DNA from: Paramacrobiotus metropolitanus | Lineage: Eukaryota; Tardigrada; Eutardigrada; Parachela; Macrobiotidae | Length of the DNA: 64,000 nucleotides | Assembly: GCF_019649055.1 (NCBI RefSeq) | Contig: NW_026570228.1 | Location: 1,178,001-1,242,000, forward strand | Direction of reading: 5' to 3' | Part shown: piece by piece, positions 52,314 to 62,239 of the stretch | Numbering within the stretch: the stretch's first letter is position 1 | Layout: each line of letters begins with the position of its first letter | Made by a program: the position numbers and the translations under genes | The notes under the pieces: model-generated | What the model saw: the letters and a program-made list of their open reading frames with translations, nothing else | Database searches by the model: none | Told to the model about the DNA's origin: nothing

Positions 52314-52589
52314 ACACGGACTTTGAAAGCAATATTTGCTTTGTTGCCAACCGCCCAGGGTGTTGGTCAAAAAAAGCGTTTTATACCAGCTTGCGACACC
52401 GGAATCGCGTGGCGCATATTTTGCATCCAAACCGGCGGTAACTTAATCCACTTACATAATGGAGAACAGCTGTCGAAATCGCACCCGCCCATGCATTCGA
52501 AACCCTTCATGGGCATTGGCGTTGGCAGACGACACAAGTTTTTGACGGACTGTGGTCGTCTACGATTCAACTTCAAGAACCCATATTAG
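52314..52589 (+). CDS. Hypothetical C-terminal exon with poly(A) signal
   Basis: An open frame to TAG at 52587-52589 is followed only 9 bp later by AATAAA (52599-52604). It encodes 91 codons without an ATG near the start (KRFIPACDTGIAWRIFC, then PFMGIGVGRRHKFLTDCGRL), so it would be the last exon of a gene whose earlier exons were not identified. The opposite strand over the same stretch is also open and Cys-containing, so coding is uncertain. No family recognised. Confidence 0.25.
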   Translation, partial: TRTLKAIFALLPTAQGVGQKKRFIPACDTGIAWRIFCIQTGGNLIHLHNGEQLSKSHPPMHSKPFMGIGVGRRHKFLTDCGRLRFNFKNPY

Positions 52590-52978
52590 ATATTTTTGAA
52601 TAAAGCGCTATCAATTATACCTTGTTGATTTATCTCCGGTTTATTTGTTCATCCGCTAATTAGTTAATTAGCACGACCTACGATAAAAAAAAGCTTGAAA
52701 AGCTTAAAAAGTTTGAAATTAGCGATTTTTGCGCACCTATTGTTCTTAATTGACTTAAGACACAAGTTCAAATTATGTTTATAACGCTGCTTTAAAGTCC
52801 CTTGTTGCTTATTACATTAAGGGATAGCGAATAACTGTAGCCGATCGCTGGGGGAAAAAATCGAAACACCTTGTCGTTTCCAGACACCAATGCCCGTCAA
52901 CGGGCAATGCCCTAAATCAAATGGACTGTGGTGGAAGCGGCGTACTGGCCAGAATGCTCATTAGCCGCCCGCTCACGC

Positions 52979-54799
52979 TCATAGCCACGTGCAGCGAACC
53001 AGATGCAAGACATCACACGGCAGACCGCGGCATGCTGCGGTGAAATCATCCAGGTGGCCAGCGGTAAGATCCTGCGGCATCTCAGCGTTATGCACCCCGC
53101 AGAACTCATGCCAGATGGATCCGGAGAAAATGTGTTCATGGCCCAGTTTGGACCGCAAGTCCGTGACGCCTACCACGTACAGCACCGTCAGATGGATCCC
53201 GGGATGAGCCGCGCCACATAATGGATTATGTCCAACATGGCGAAGAACTTCGGTAAACCGATACTGCCCTGCTGTCGGTCGTGGATGATAATGCGATTAG
53301 TGGAAGGACGCAGGCATTTGAAGATAGGCCCCGTTAGGATGTAGTCAAAATTTCCGGGCTCAGCGCTGGTGTCGATGAGAATGTTGTTCGTCAAAATAGG
53401 CGCGTCAAGAACAGCGGTCCATATGGGACACGCTGCGCGCAGCGAGGTCCGCGTCATCGTGTCCAGATGGGCGAATACTTGCTGCCATTCATCCACGCCC
53501 AGTGCATGGGATTCATCCACCGGTTTCGGTTTAACACGAGCCGTCATCTCACGCAGGGTGGCTGGGAGATATTTTATAAGCGCCTGATGCAGCGGTCGAG
53601 CAATTTCCTGTTACAGACTCACAATAAGTATAAATTTATCATGACCGCAACTCGATGAACAGACGAAATTAAACACAAAACAAACCCGCGGACTGCTCTC
53701 GAGAACGGAAATGTGGTTCCCTTACCAGACGCGCGTCCGGCGCGTATTTGGTACTGAGGGCCAGGGGCGGCAACCGGGTGCACTTTGGTAAACAAGTTGT
53801 AGGGGGCGGACGGAAATTTTAAACTAAATTTGCAAACAAGTCGAAAAGATAAAAAACAGTAATTTTATAAAATCAACAACTTTTATAAAAAATTTTTCTA
53901 TATAAATTCAAAAAGAGTTTATGAAACTTGAAAACAGATTGAAATTTATTACGATTTTATTACGATTCAGTCAAGCCTCTATGACCTTTGCAGTGCTTCC
54001 GCAAGCACTATCAAAGTGAAGGGTAACCTTATTTGCGAGATTGCCTCGCAGCCGCAGAATGCCAGAGAAAGTTGTTTCTGATGAAACCTCGTTCCCAAAG
54101 CACTAAGCGTTAGCTTCAGGTTTACAATCTATACTGAAGTATAGGAGGGCGAAAACACGCGGCCACAAACAGCCACCATGACTTTTTGTTGCTACCGCTT
54201 TGTTGATTTTTTCTTCCGCTCTTCTGGCGCTTCCATCTCCCCGCATGTGAGGCAAATGTTTCGCGGCACAACAAAATCAACTAACAGGACCTATAGTTTA
54301 TTCATGAAAAGTGTTGGTTTTAGGTTATCTCAATTTATGCGCTAGGCAACCACAATTCTCGGTAGGGCATTTTTAACATACAAGTCAATGGGACATACCC
54401 CTTGTTGCAGCGCTAAGCCAACAACTGAACGCGAAAGATTTTTGTCTTGGCCCGTGAAAAATACCTTTTGGGTCATTCAACAGTTTACAGAAAAGTTCGC
54501 GCAAAAATATCGATCGGCGAATTTGTTAGAGGGGCAGGTGTAAGCAGCCTAAAAAGGACTACTACCTCTTCCCCTAAATCAACGCTCGGCCCGCTACTGA
54601 CACTGAAAAACCACTTTCCTGCCAGGCTCGCCAACAGTCAACAGGCCAATATATCTGCCGGCTAAAAACGTCGACGCTCGGGGCACAGCAGATCGATGTA
54701 AAGCCCGTTATCGGACACGTCCACCACACGACCGTACAGGAGGACGTTGTCATCGTCCAGTTCCACAACACTGATGTGACTGGACCGTGCCACAAACAT
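52979..54799 (-). pseudogene. F7: broken Agenet-like plus F-box gene
   Basis: Relic of the F3/F6 subfamily. The exon A remnant, 54799-54662, reads MFVARSSHISVVELDDDNVL and GRVVDVSDNGLYIDLLCPER, then hits TAG where paralogues continue into EFFPF. The sequence beyond is foreign and carries a dispersed repeat. Exon B begins at 53607 (EIARPLHQALIKYLPATLRE) with the F-box (LGVDEWQQVFAHLDTMTRTS, LRAACPIWTAVL). A one-base deletion near 53210 shifts the frame within the HYVARL..PGIHLT block. The rest (LYVVGVTDLRSKLGHE to LHLVRCTW) is in another frame and similarity stops near 52979. No C-terminal exon seen. Three independent lesions make it a pseudogene. Confidence 0.85.
54350..54600. repeat. Dispersed repeat, copy 2, adjoining the F7 break
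   Basis: Shares ordered words with 29441-29720 (TTAACATACAAGTCAATGGG; ACCTTTTGGGTCA; ACTACCTCTTCCCCTAAAT). It lies just beyond the point where F7 exon A is interrupted (54662) and may belong to the insertion that broke the gene. Confidence 0.5.
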
Positions 54800-56053
54800 G
54801 GCTGCTGAGCGGATGGGGTTCTGAGCGGTGTCTAATCAATGATAATGAATGCTGCAACTGCGGGCACTCCGCAAACTGACCACTGGGCAGTTACGAAAGC
54901 AACTAAAAGCCACTTGCCAGTAATTAACGTATAAGTGAGGAATTCCCCGTACCACTCTTTGTTCCTTGCGGATAAAACTACAAAGCTCATCCACAGTATC
55001 CTTAAATTAAACAGCGCGCTGCAGAGCATAAAATAATGTAAACTAGCTTATTACAAAGTATAAACTACCCGGTACCTATGGGAAGTTGAAATAGGAGCAG
55101 CAGAGCATATCTATACCTACAGACAACAGCAGAATAGACAAGGCCGAAAAGCTGTTTAATCTGTCACCTCCCAAAGCTGCCATCACACTTGAAATTCTAG
55201 CAATGACAAACCATTGACATTGAAATGACAGATGCAGGAGGTCGATGCTCCTCGATAGACGCACAAACTGTGTAGAATCTTGACAAGTCGTACATAAGTA
55301 GTACTCGTACACGAAATACATGCCAGAGGCTGAGAGATGTGTGCTTTAGCTGATTGCGTATATTGCACCGGAACTGATGAGTACTGTACAGATACGTACA
55401 GTATACTGTGCAGGCCACCAGTGAAGAAATTTTTTTCTGATTATTATTCTCAGATTGTAAGGCTTGCCTAATTATTCGTTGTTTCTAGCTAGCTCTTCAC
55501 TGTTTCTGCGGATTTTCCCTGTCTGCTCGCTGCATGCACTTTTATGGGACGTGCAACACAGTCTAGTCGTATTAGTGGGCTGATTAGAGGTCTGTGACTC
55601 TATGACTTGTCAATATCGCCAATAATGTAAATATTTCCGGGTTGTTTCGCCGATGGTTTCCGGGCAATCATTCGGTGCCGTGTGACACCGTTAATTCTGG
55701 AACTTCAAGCTTTCCTTAACTGCCGGAATATCCAAATCTTGCGTCTCATTAGGTGAGACTTTTCACTTATAAAGTGACAATACAATTTTGTTGAAATGCT
55801 GCATGGTCGCGGAGGCCAGTGGCTCGCTCTGTTTCTGTTATTCTACCATTGAAAGGTCATGCAGTACACTTCTTTTCGCTACGCTCATTTCTGCGATTCT
55901 GATTTTGAAGACCAGTTATTTTTGCTAGGACAAATTGTGTTTGTCTTTGCAGATTGTCAACTGAGCTGTTTAGAAAACTGAATTGCGAAGTGTGTGCCGT
56001 GTGCAGGTCATTGTGCTTCGTCAGCCTGTACCCGGAAATTCATCGCGTCAGCC
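54800..56053. other. Divergent intergenic between F7 and F4
   Basis: Shared upstream region of two head-to-head copies. From about 55480 it resembles the flank upstream of F5. No other gene seen. Confidence 0.45.
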
Positions 56054-58680
56054 ATGTTTGCGGCACGGACCAGTCATATCAACATCGTGGGCGACAACAA
56101 GACCCTGTTGAACGGCCGTGTGGTGGACGTTGAGGACAACGGTCTCTACATTGATCTACTGTGCAAAGACCGTCTCTGCGAATTCTTCCCATTCAACAAG
56201 GTCTTCCTGTCCAAGGCCTGCGAATTCAAAGAGTACAGTCGTGAGGATGAGTCATGGGAGACGGTTTCGGTGGAAGTACTGCGTCGTGAATATCCCGGCG
56301 GTGCGTGGCGGTGGTGGCCCGGAAAAATTATCAGTCCGCTGGTGTCAGGCTCATCATCGTGGTTGGTGTACTGCACCGTGGCCGTTGTCCAGGGGCAGGA
56401 TGACAGCGGGGCCACCTGGACGGATATCTTTCCAGAACACCGCATCCGCTTCCACGTGCCGGACTACTGGTGGGCGGAGCGATTGAAGGAGCGACAGAGG
56501 ATTCCGAATGTAACGCGGCCAGCGTGCATTAAACCGGGGCGCTTTGTCAAGCGCAGCATGCCATTGCCAGCTGGCTGCCGTGGGACCTCTGCAGTTCAAC
56601 TACTGCAGGCACGGAATGAGCCGAAGATGGCCCTGTTGAATATCTGGGACTGGCTGGGTAAACCATCCGGCCAGGTGGTTTGCGTCGACGTCGTGGACGG
56701 GCAGTTGCAGTATATCGTAGACCTGTACGATAGCATGACGCTGCCGCAGCGTGAAGACTTAGCAGAGGTTCGTGAGTAACTTATTACACCTGGGTGGACC
56801 TTGTTTCCCGGGAAATTGGGTTACGTTTCTTTTTCGGCGGTTTGCTGAATGTCGTTGTGGTTGTTTGCAGAAGATCATTGAGCCGCTGCACGCCGCATTG
56901 ATTAAAAGCCTTTCGGAAATCCACCGCAAGAATGCGGCGTGTGCGGAACGTGGGATGATGGATGGGTCCCCTGATCTGGGTGTGGATGTGTGGCAGGAAG
57001 TGTTCGCTCATCTGGACACGGTAACGCGGACCATGCTGCGCACGGTGTGCCGTGCCTGGGACGCTATTCTGGACATAGCGGCAATGACCGGCGACATTGT
57101 CATCGATTTATCCGACGAACTCCGCTCTTTCCACCTCAGAGGATACGCCCTAACTGCGCCCTTCTTCAAGTGTCTGCGGCGCTCTATCAAGCACGTCATT
57201 TTGCACAACAACGGCCCCAAAAATCACATCTCTTCAGAGGGCATCTTCAGCGTTTTAGAAGTGATTAGCTTCATGGTGCGCACCCATCCCGGGATCCATC
57301 TGACGGCACTGTATGTCGTCGACGTGAGAAACTTGCTCGCGGAACTCGGCCATTTTCTAACTGAACCTGCAGAGCCCGAGAGCTGTGAAGTGCATGATCT
57401 CGACGACTTAGCCGATGGAATGCCGCTTTTTAACTCAGGTCATCTGAACCATTTCATCGCATCGTGCCGCGGTCTGGCGTGCGATGCCGTTCATCTGGTC
57501 CGATGCAAGATGTGCCTGCAATACGACATGCAGGACCATTTCGGCGAGGTCATTCAGTTTGAAGTCGATATGCCGATGACCCGAATGGTTGTTAACGGAG
57601 ATGTGGCATCCTCGGTGTGGGATGCGTTGGAGACGGCGCTGCCGGCGCACAGCGACGACGAGGTGCGGGCTCTGTCGAACATGTTAACTGCGATTACGGC
57701 GGACAACAGCCAATGGTTTCCAAGCATGGCGGTCGGCAAGGTAAGGACTAAGGTTGAATGAATGTGGAATGGCATCCAGTCCTGGGCTCAAGCTTAGAGT
57801 TAGCGCATATCCACGGATTACTTATACGTTCATGTATGTTGTAACGGTTAGCGTTGTTAATTCTAAATTGAAGTCCCTCGTATAAATATTTACCTATTTA
57901 TATCTTACAATCGAGCAGTGACAAACGAGCACCAACACAATGAAGTTTTATGATGGAACAGACGTAACTGCTTCACAGTTTACATGGTCACCACAATTTG
58001 TCCAACTAAGTTTTGCACTTAAATTTTCTATCAGAGTTAGTACTTGATTTCGCGCCTAAAAACAAAAACCATACTTAAAAACAAGAAATACAAGTAACGG
58101 CGATCATCGATTCATCGTGTTAATTCATTTTCGTCCTTGCTTATAGGTGTTGTGCACGGTGCAGACCGCGGATCCGCGTCCGTCCTCGGCTTACCGCGGG
58201 AAGAGATGGTGCAGGGATGGAGTGCAGGATCTGCGCTGGGAGAAGCTGTCCCGCATTACTCTGTGCTTCCTTCTCAAACTGTCCGATTTTCTGCGTGGCT
58301 ACCTTGATGAATCTCCGGCGTCATCGGACTCGGAATAACTAGCGGCGGTTTTCATCCAACGTCCCTCTCCTGTTGCTGTTGTAATTCATTGTTATCGCTT
58401 CTGTAGCGACTTTAGTTTGTTAGCTTGTTTATTTGATTGGATTGTGAGCGTTCTCGATTGGCGGATGTCTTGTGTTTGCTTCAGCAGAGCGTCTGCTCTA
58501 CATGAGATTCTGTTGTTTTGTAATGGTGCCGGAGAGGCGGGATGTCCACGCTACACAATGATTTCTTCAGTTTCGAGTTCAAGTTGCCACGGCGATGTTG
58601 TGAATCCAAATGATCCAATAAAATTCAGTTGGTCGCGTCGCATCACTGCAATCGTAGAACATCATGCAAAATGGATGTAG
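55480..58680. repeat. Segmental duplication, unit 1 (F4 and flanks)
   Basis: The upstream flank (from GTTTCTGCGGATTTTCCCTG near 55502), all three exons, and the 3' flank (to about 58680) recur around F5. Shared 3' words include ATGAGATTCTGTTGTT, AATGTCCACGCT-like and TGATTTCTTCAGTTT. Confidence 0.75.
56054..58338 (+). CDS. F4: Agenet-like plus F-box protein, intact
   Basis: Probable SCF substrate adaptor of 591 residues. Exons are 56054-56767, 56871-57740 and 58147-58338, all phase 0. Exon A (MFAARTSHINIVGDNKTLLN) has Agenet-like repeat 1 (GRVVDVEDNGLYIDLLCKDR, then CEFFPFNKVFLS) and repeat 2 (VSVEVLRREYPGG, WRWWPGKI, VAVVQGQDD, WTDIFPEHRIR). It then has GRFVKRSMPLPAGCRG and a KH0-like end (GQVVCVDVVDGQLQYIVDLY). 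Exon B starts KIIEPLHAALIKSL and carries the F-box (LGVDVWQEVFAHLDTVTRTM, LRTVCRAWDAIL), then a ~220-residue region (HVILHNNGPK, HPGIHLTALYVVDV, FIASCRGLACDAVHLVRC). Exon C is VLCTVQTADPRPSSAYRGKR, then WCRDGVQDLRWEKLSRITL. It is tandem with F5. Confidence 0.88.
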
Positions 58681-59009
58681 ATATTGCCTATTTAACTTGT
58701 CCTACCTTCAACGGAAGTCGTCTGTAATGAATGTTGACGTTCTGCCAGCGACTGCTGGATCGGCTGCATTAATTTTGCATGACGCGTATTATTTTCTTCA
58801 TCCCGCGCGCTTGCCGGCTTTACCGGCGCAGTTACAGAGAATACTTGAGTTGTTGTACTTTATGCATTGGTGGTACATATGTCTAATCTCTGCTCATCTA
58901 TCTGATCAGGTGCAATTATGTACCACCCGTGCATAGGGGCTTTATTCGGGAATTTTTGTTTCAATTGGTAAGGTTGGCCTGCTAACGCCGCCTACTCTAC
59001 CACTGTTCG

Positions 59010-61880
59010 TAACTATTGGGAAGTTTCCTTGTCTGTGCATTTCATGCGTTTTTATCAGCTGCCGTGGCTACTCGTACAGAAAGCTTTTTCGTTTTAGTGG
59101 GTTGATTCAAAGGTTTTGTGACAATATCATCAATAGCGCTAAAATTTCAGGGTTTTTTGTCACAAAGTTACTCCGGCACTCATCAGGTGCCGTGCGACGC
59201 TTTGAAACTCGCATTTTATACTTTGCTTGAGCGCGGGATGTGCAGATTTGTTTGAATCATAAGGTGAGACTATTCACTTGTGTCAGTTACGTGGGAAAAC
59301 TAATAATGTTGAAGTCCAGCATGCTCGCTAAAATCATTGGTCTTCTCCACTTTCTATTGAAAGTGTCTACATGGCATACCCCCTGTGTCTACAGTACATG
59401 GATGGTGTCTGCATGGACTGAAGTGTCAGTTACCATTACTGGGAAAAATTATGTTCGTCTTTGCAGATTTTTACCTGAGCCGAGCGAAGTGTCTTGCGGA
59501 TGATCGTACGCTGTACACCAGTACCTGAAAATCCTTCGCGTCAGCTATGTTTGCCGCACGTACAAGTCAAATCAACGTTGTGGGCGGCAACAACACTCTG
59601 CTGTACGGTCGTGTAGTGGACGTGGCGGACAACGGTCTCTACATCGATCTGCTGTGCCGCGACACTCGTCCCGAATTCATTCCTTTCGACAGAATCTTCC
59701 TATCGAAAAGCAGTACACTGGTAACAGAATATCGTCGCACGGCGGAGCCTTGGAACTGGAAAACGGTTTCAGTGGAAGTGCTGCGCCGTGAATATCCCGG
59801 CGGTGTGTGGCGTTGGTGGCCCGGGAAAATTATTAATCGACTACTGTCAGCCTCGTCATTTTGGCCGATGCATTACAGCGCGGCCATCGTTCAGGGACAG
59901 GAAGACAATGGCGCCACCTGGACGGACCTCGTCCCCCAGCACCGCATCCGCTTCTGCGTGCCGGAATACTGGGTGACGGAGCAAACAAAGGACCAACGGC
60001 AGGTTCCGCATGTGACGCTGCCAGTGCGCATCCCTCCGGGAAGCTTTGTGAAGCGCAGTATGCCACTGCCCGCTGATTGTCGTGGTACATCAGCAGTACA
60101 GCTACTGCGGGTGAGGAACGAGGCGAAGATCCACCGGCAGAATGTTCTGGCCTTGTTAGGTAAATCTGCCGGCCAGGTGGTTTGCGTCGACATCGTGGAC
60201 GGGCATGTGCAGTATATCGTGGAACTATACGATAGTGACACTCTTCCGCAGCCTGAAGACCCGGCACAGGTTTGTCAATATTTTAATAAATCCGATGAAC
60301 CTTAGTGTCATCATGTCATCGGAAAATAGTGTCATCATGTTTGTCGTCCGCTTGCTGATCTACTGCTATGATTGCTTTATTTGTTCCTAGAAAATCGTTC
60401 AGCTGATGCACACCGCGCTGATTGAACGCCTTCCGGACATCCTCCGCGAGGCGGCGGGCTCGGTTGAACGGGGGATGATAGATGGATTTCCGGCACTGAG
60501 AGCGGATGTGTGGCAGGAAGTGTTCGCCCCCCTGGACACGATGACGCGGACCATGCTGCGCGCGGTGTGTTCGGCTTGGGATGCTATTCTGGATACACCT
60601 GCTCTGGCGGCTGATATTGTCATCGAGATAAGCACGGCCGGCGAACACCTGCGTCGTTTCTACTATGGAGGATACACCTTAACGGCGCCCATCTTCCGGT
60701 GCCTGCGTCCCTCTACCAAGCACGTTATCTTACATAACCGGGGCCCCAAGAGCGACATCAGTTTAGATGACACCCTTGCCGTTTTAAACGTGATTTGCTA
60801 CATGGCGCGGGCCCATCCCGGAATCCATCTGACTGCATTTTATATCGTTGGCGTTAAAAACTTGTACGCGGACCTCGGCTATTATCTCGTTGAACCCTCG
60901 GGGCCACACAGCTGTCCAGTGCATGACATGAACGACTTTGACGGAAATGGGGTGCCGCAGTTTAATTCGGGTCACTTGAACCATTTCATCGCATCGTGCC
61001 GGGATTTGGGGTGCGACGCCATCCATCTGGTCCGATGCAGAATGTGGCTGCACTACGACATGCTGGACATATTCGACAAGCTCATTCAGTTTGACTTCGA
61101 CATGCCCCTGACGCGGCTGCTGCTGAGCGGGGATGTCACGTCGAAGGTCTGGGATGCGCTGGAGGCGGCGATGCTGGCGCTCAGCAGCGAAGAGATGGGA
61201 GCGATGTCGGATTGGTTGGCCGCAATCACGACGGATAACAACCAATCGTTTCAGCGCATGGCAGTCTGCCAGGTAAGGTCAAGTTTTGAGGGCTATTAGC
61301 CGAAGCTTCTCACAGTCAATATGGTCTCGTATTTGTGACGTCACTCTATAACCGTATAAGCGATTGTTTTCAGGTCTTGTGCACGATGCAGATCGCGGAT
61401 CCGCGTCCGTCCTCGCACTACCGCGGGAAAAAGTGGTGCAGGGACGGCTTGCAGGATCTGCGCTGGGAGAAGCTGTCTCGCATTACGCTGCGCTTCCTTC
61501 TCATGCTGCCCGATTTCTTGCGTGACTACCTTGCTAAATCTACGGTGCCACCGGACCCGGAGTAACAAGCGGCGGGTTTCACCCAACATCCGTCTCCTCT
61601 TGCTGTTGTAATGCACTGCTATTACTTTTTTTTGACTTTAGTTTGTTAGAGGGTTTATTATTTTTCGTGCTGGCGTTTTTGTTTGGCGGCTGTTTCCTGT
61701 TTGCTTCTGCTCCTGCTCTTTATGAGATTCCGTTGTGAAATGGTACCGGATCGGCGCAATGTCCACGCTTTATGGTGATTTCTTCAGTTTGAAGTTCAAG
61801 CTGCACACGACCATTTGATAAAACCATAGTTATGATCGAATAGAATTCAGTTCGTCGCATTGTTCTTTCTGCCATGAATG
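59010..61880. repeat. Segmental duplication, unit 2 (F5 and flanks)
   Basis: Diverged copy of 55480-58680. Exons are strongly conserved, introns and flanks less so. Matching flank words are GGGTTGATTCAAAGGTTTTG upstream and GGTGATTTCTTCAGTTTGAA downstream. Confidence 0.75.
59547..61565 (+). CDS. F5: Agenet-like plus F-box protein, intact
   Basis: Tandem paralogue of F4, 598 residues. Exons are 59547-60269, 60391-61272 and 61374-61565, all phase 0. Exon A begins MFAARTSQINVVGGNNTLLY. It has repeat 1 (GRVVDVADNGLYIDLLCRDT, EFIPFDRIFLS) and repeat 2 (VSVEVLRREYPGG, WRWWPGKI, AAIVQGQED, WTDLVPQHRIR), then GSFVKRSMPLPADCRG and GQVVCVDIVDGHVQYIVELY. Exon B carries KIVQLMHTALIERLPDILRE, the F-box (LRADVWQEVFAPLDTMTRTM, LRAVCSAWDAIL) and the shared C-terminal region. 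Exon C is VLCTMQIADPRPSSHYRGKK, then WCRDGLQDLRWEKLSRITLR. It converges on F6, with about 675 bp between the gene ends. Confidence 0.88.
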
Positions 61881-62239
61881 CTGTAGCGGCTGCTTTATGC
61901 AATTCAGTCCTTGGAACTGTTTCTTCGCATGCGAGCTAAGTACTCTGTAGAACAATTTTTTTCATTTTAATGATGTCGATCTGGGCGCGGCGCAGCCATT
62001 AAACTTATCGAATAAAGTTTCACGAATGTTATGGTTAGACTTATTAGAAAAGCATATCGAGGATAGCACAAATCCTCATCCCCATTGCGCTACGATAGCA
62101 TCTAATTAGAAACAGAATTATCGCTGCTAAAGCGAGAACTTAAAATCAAGACACTGACAGAACCACAAAAACGCCAATGCCCATAAAAATTATAAACAGT
62201 GCGAGTAATTATAGTAAGAAATGTGTATCAGGATAAAAC
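61566..62239. other. Convergent gap between F5 and F6
   Basis: The first ~300 bp are the duplicated 3' flank shared with F4. The rest has no recognised feature. Confidence 0.5.
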
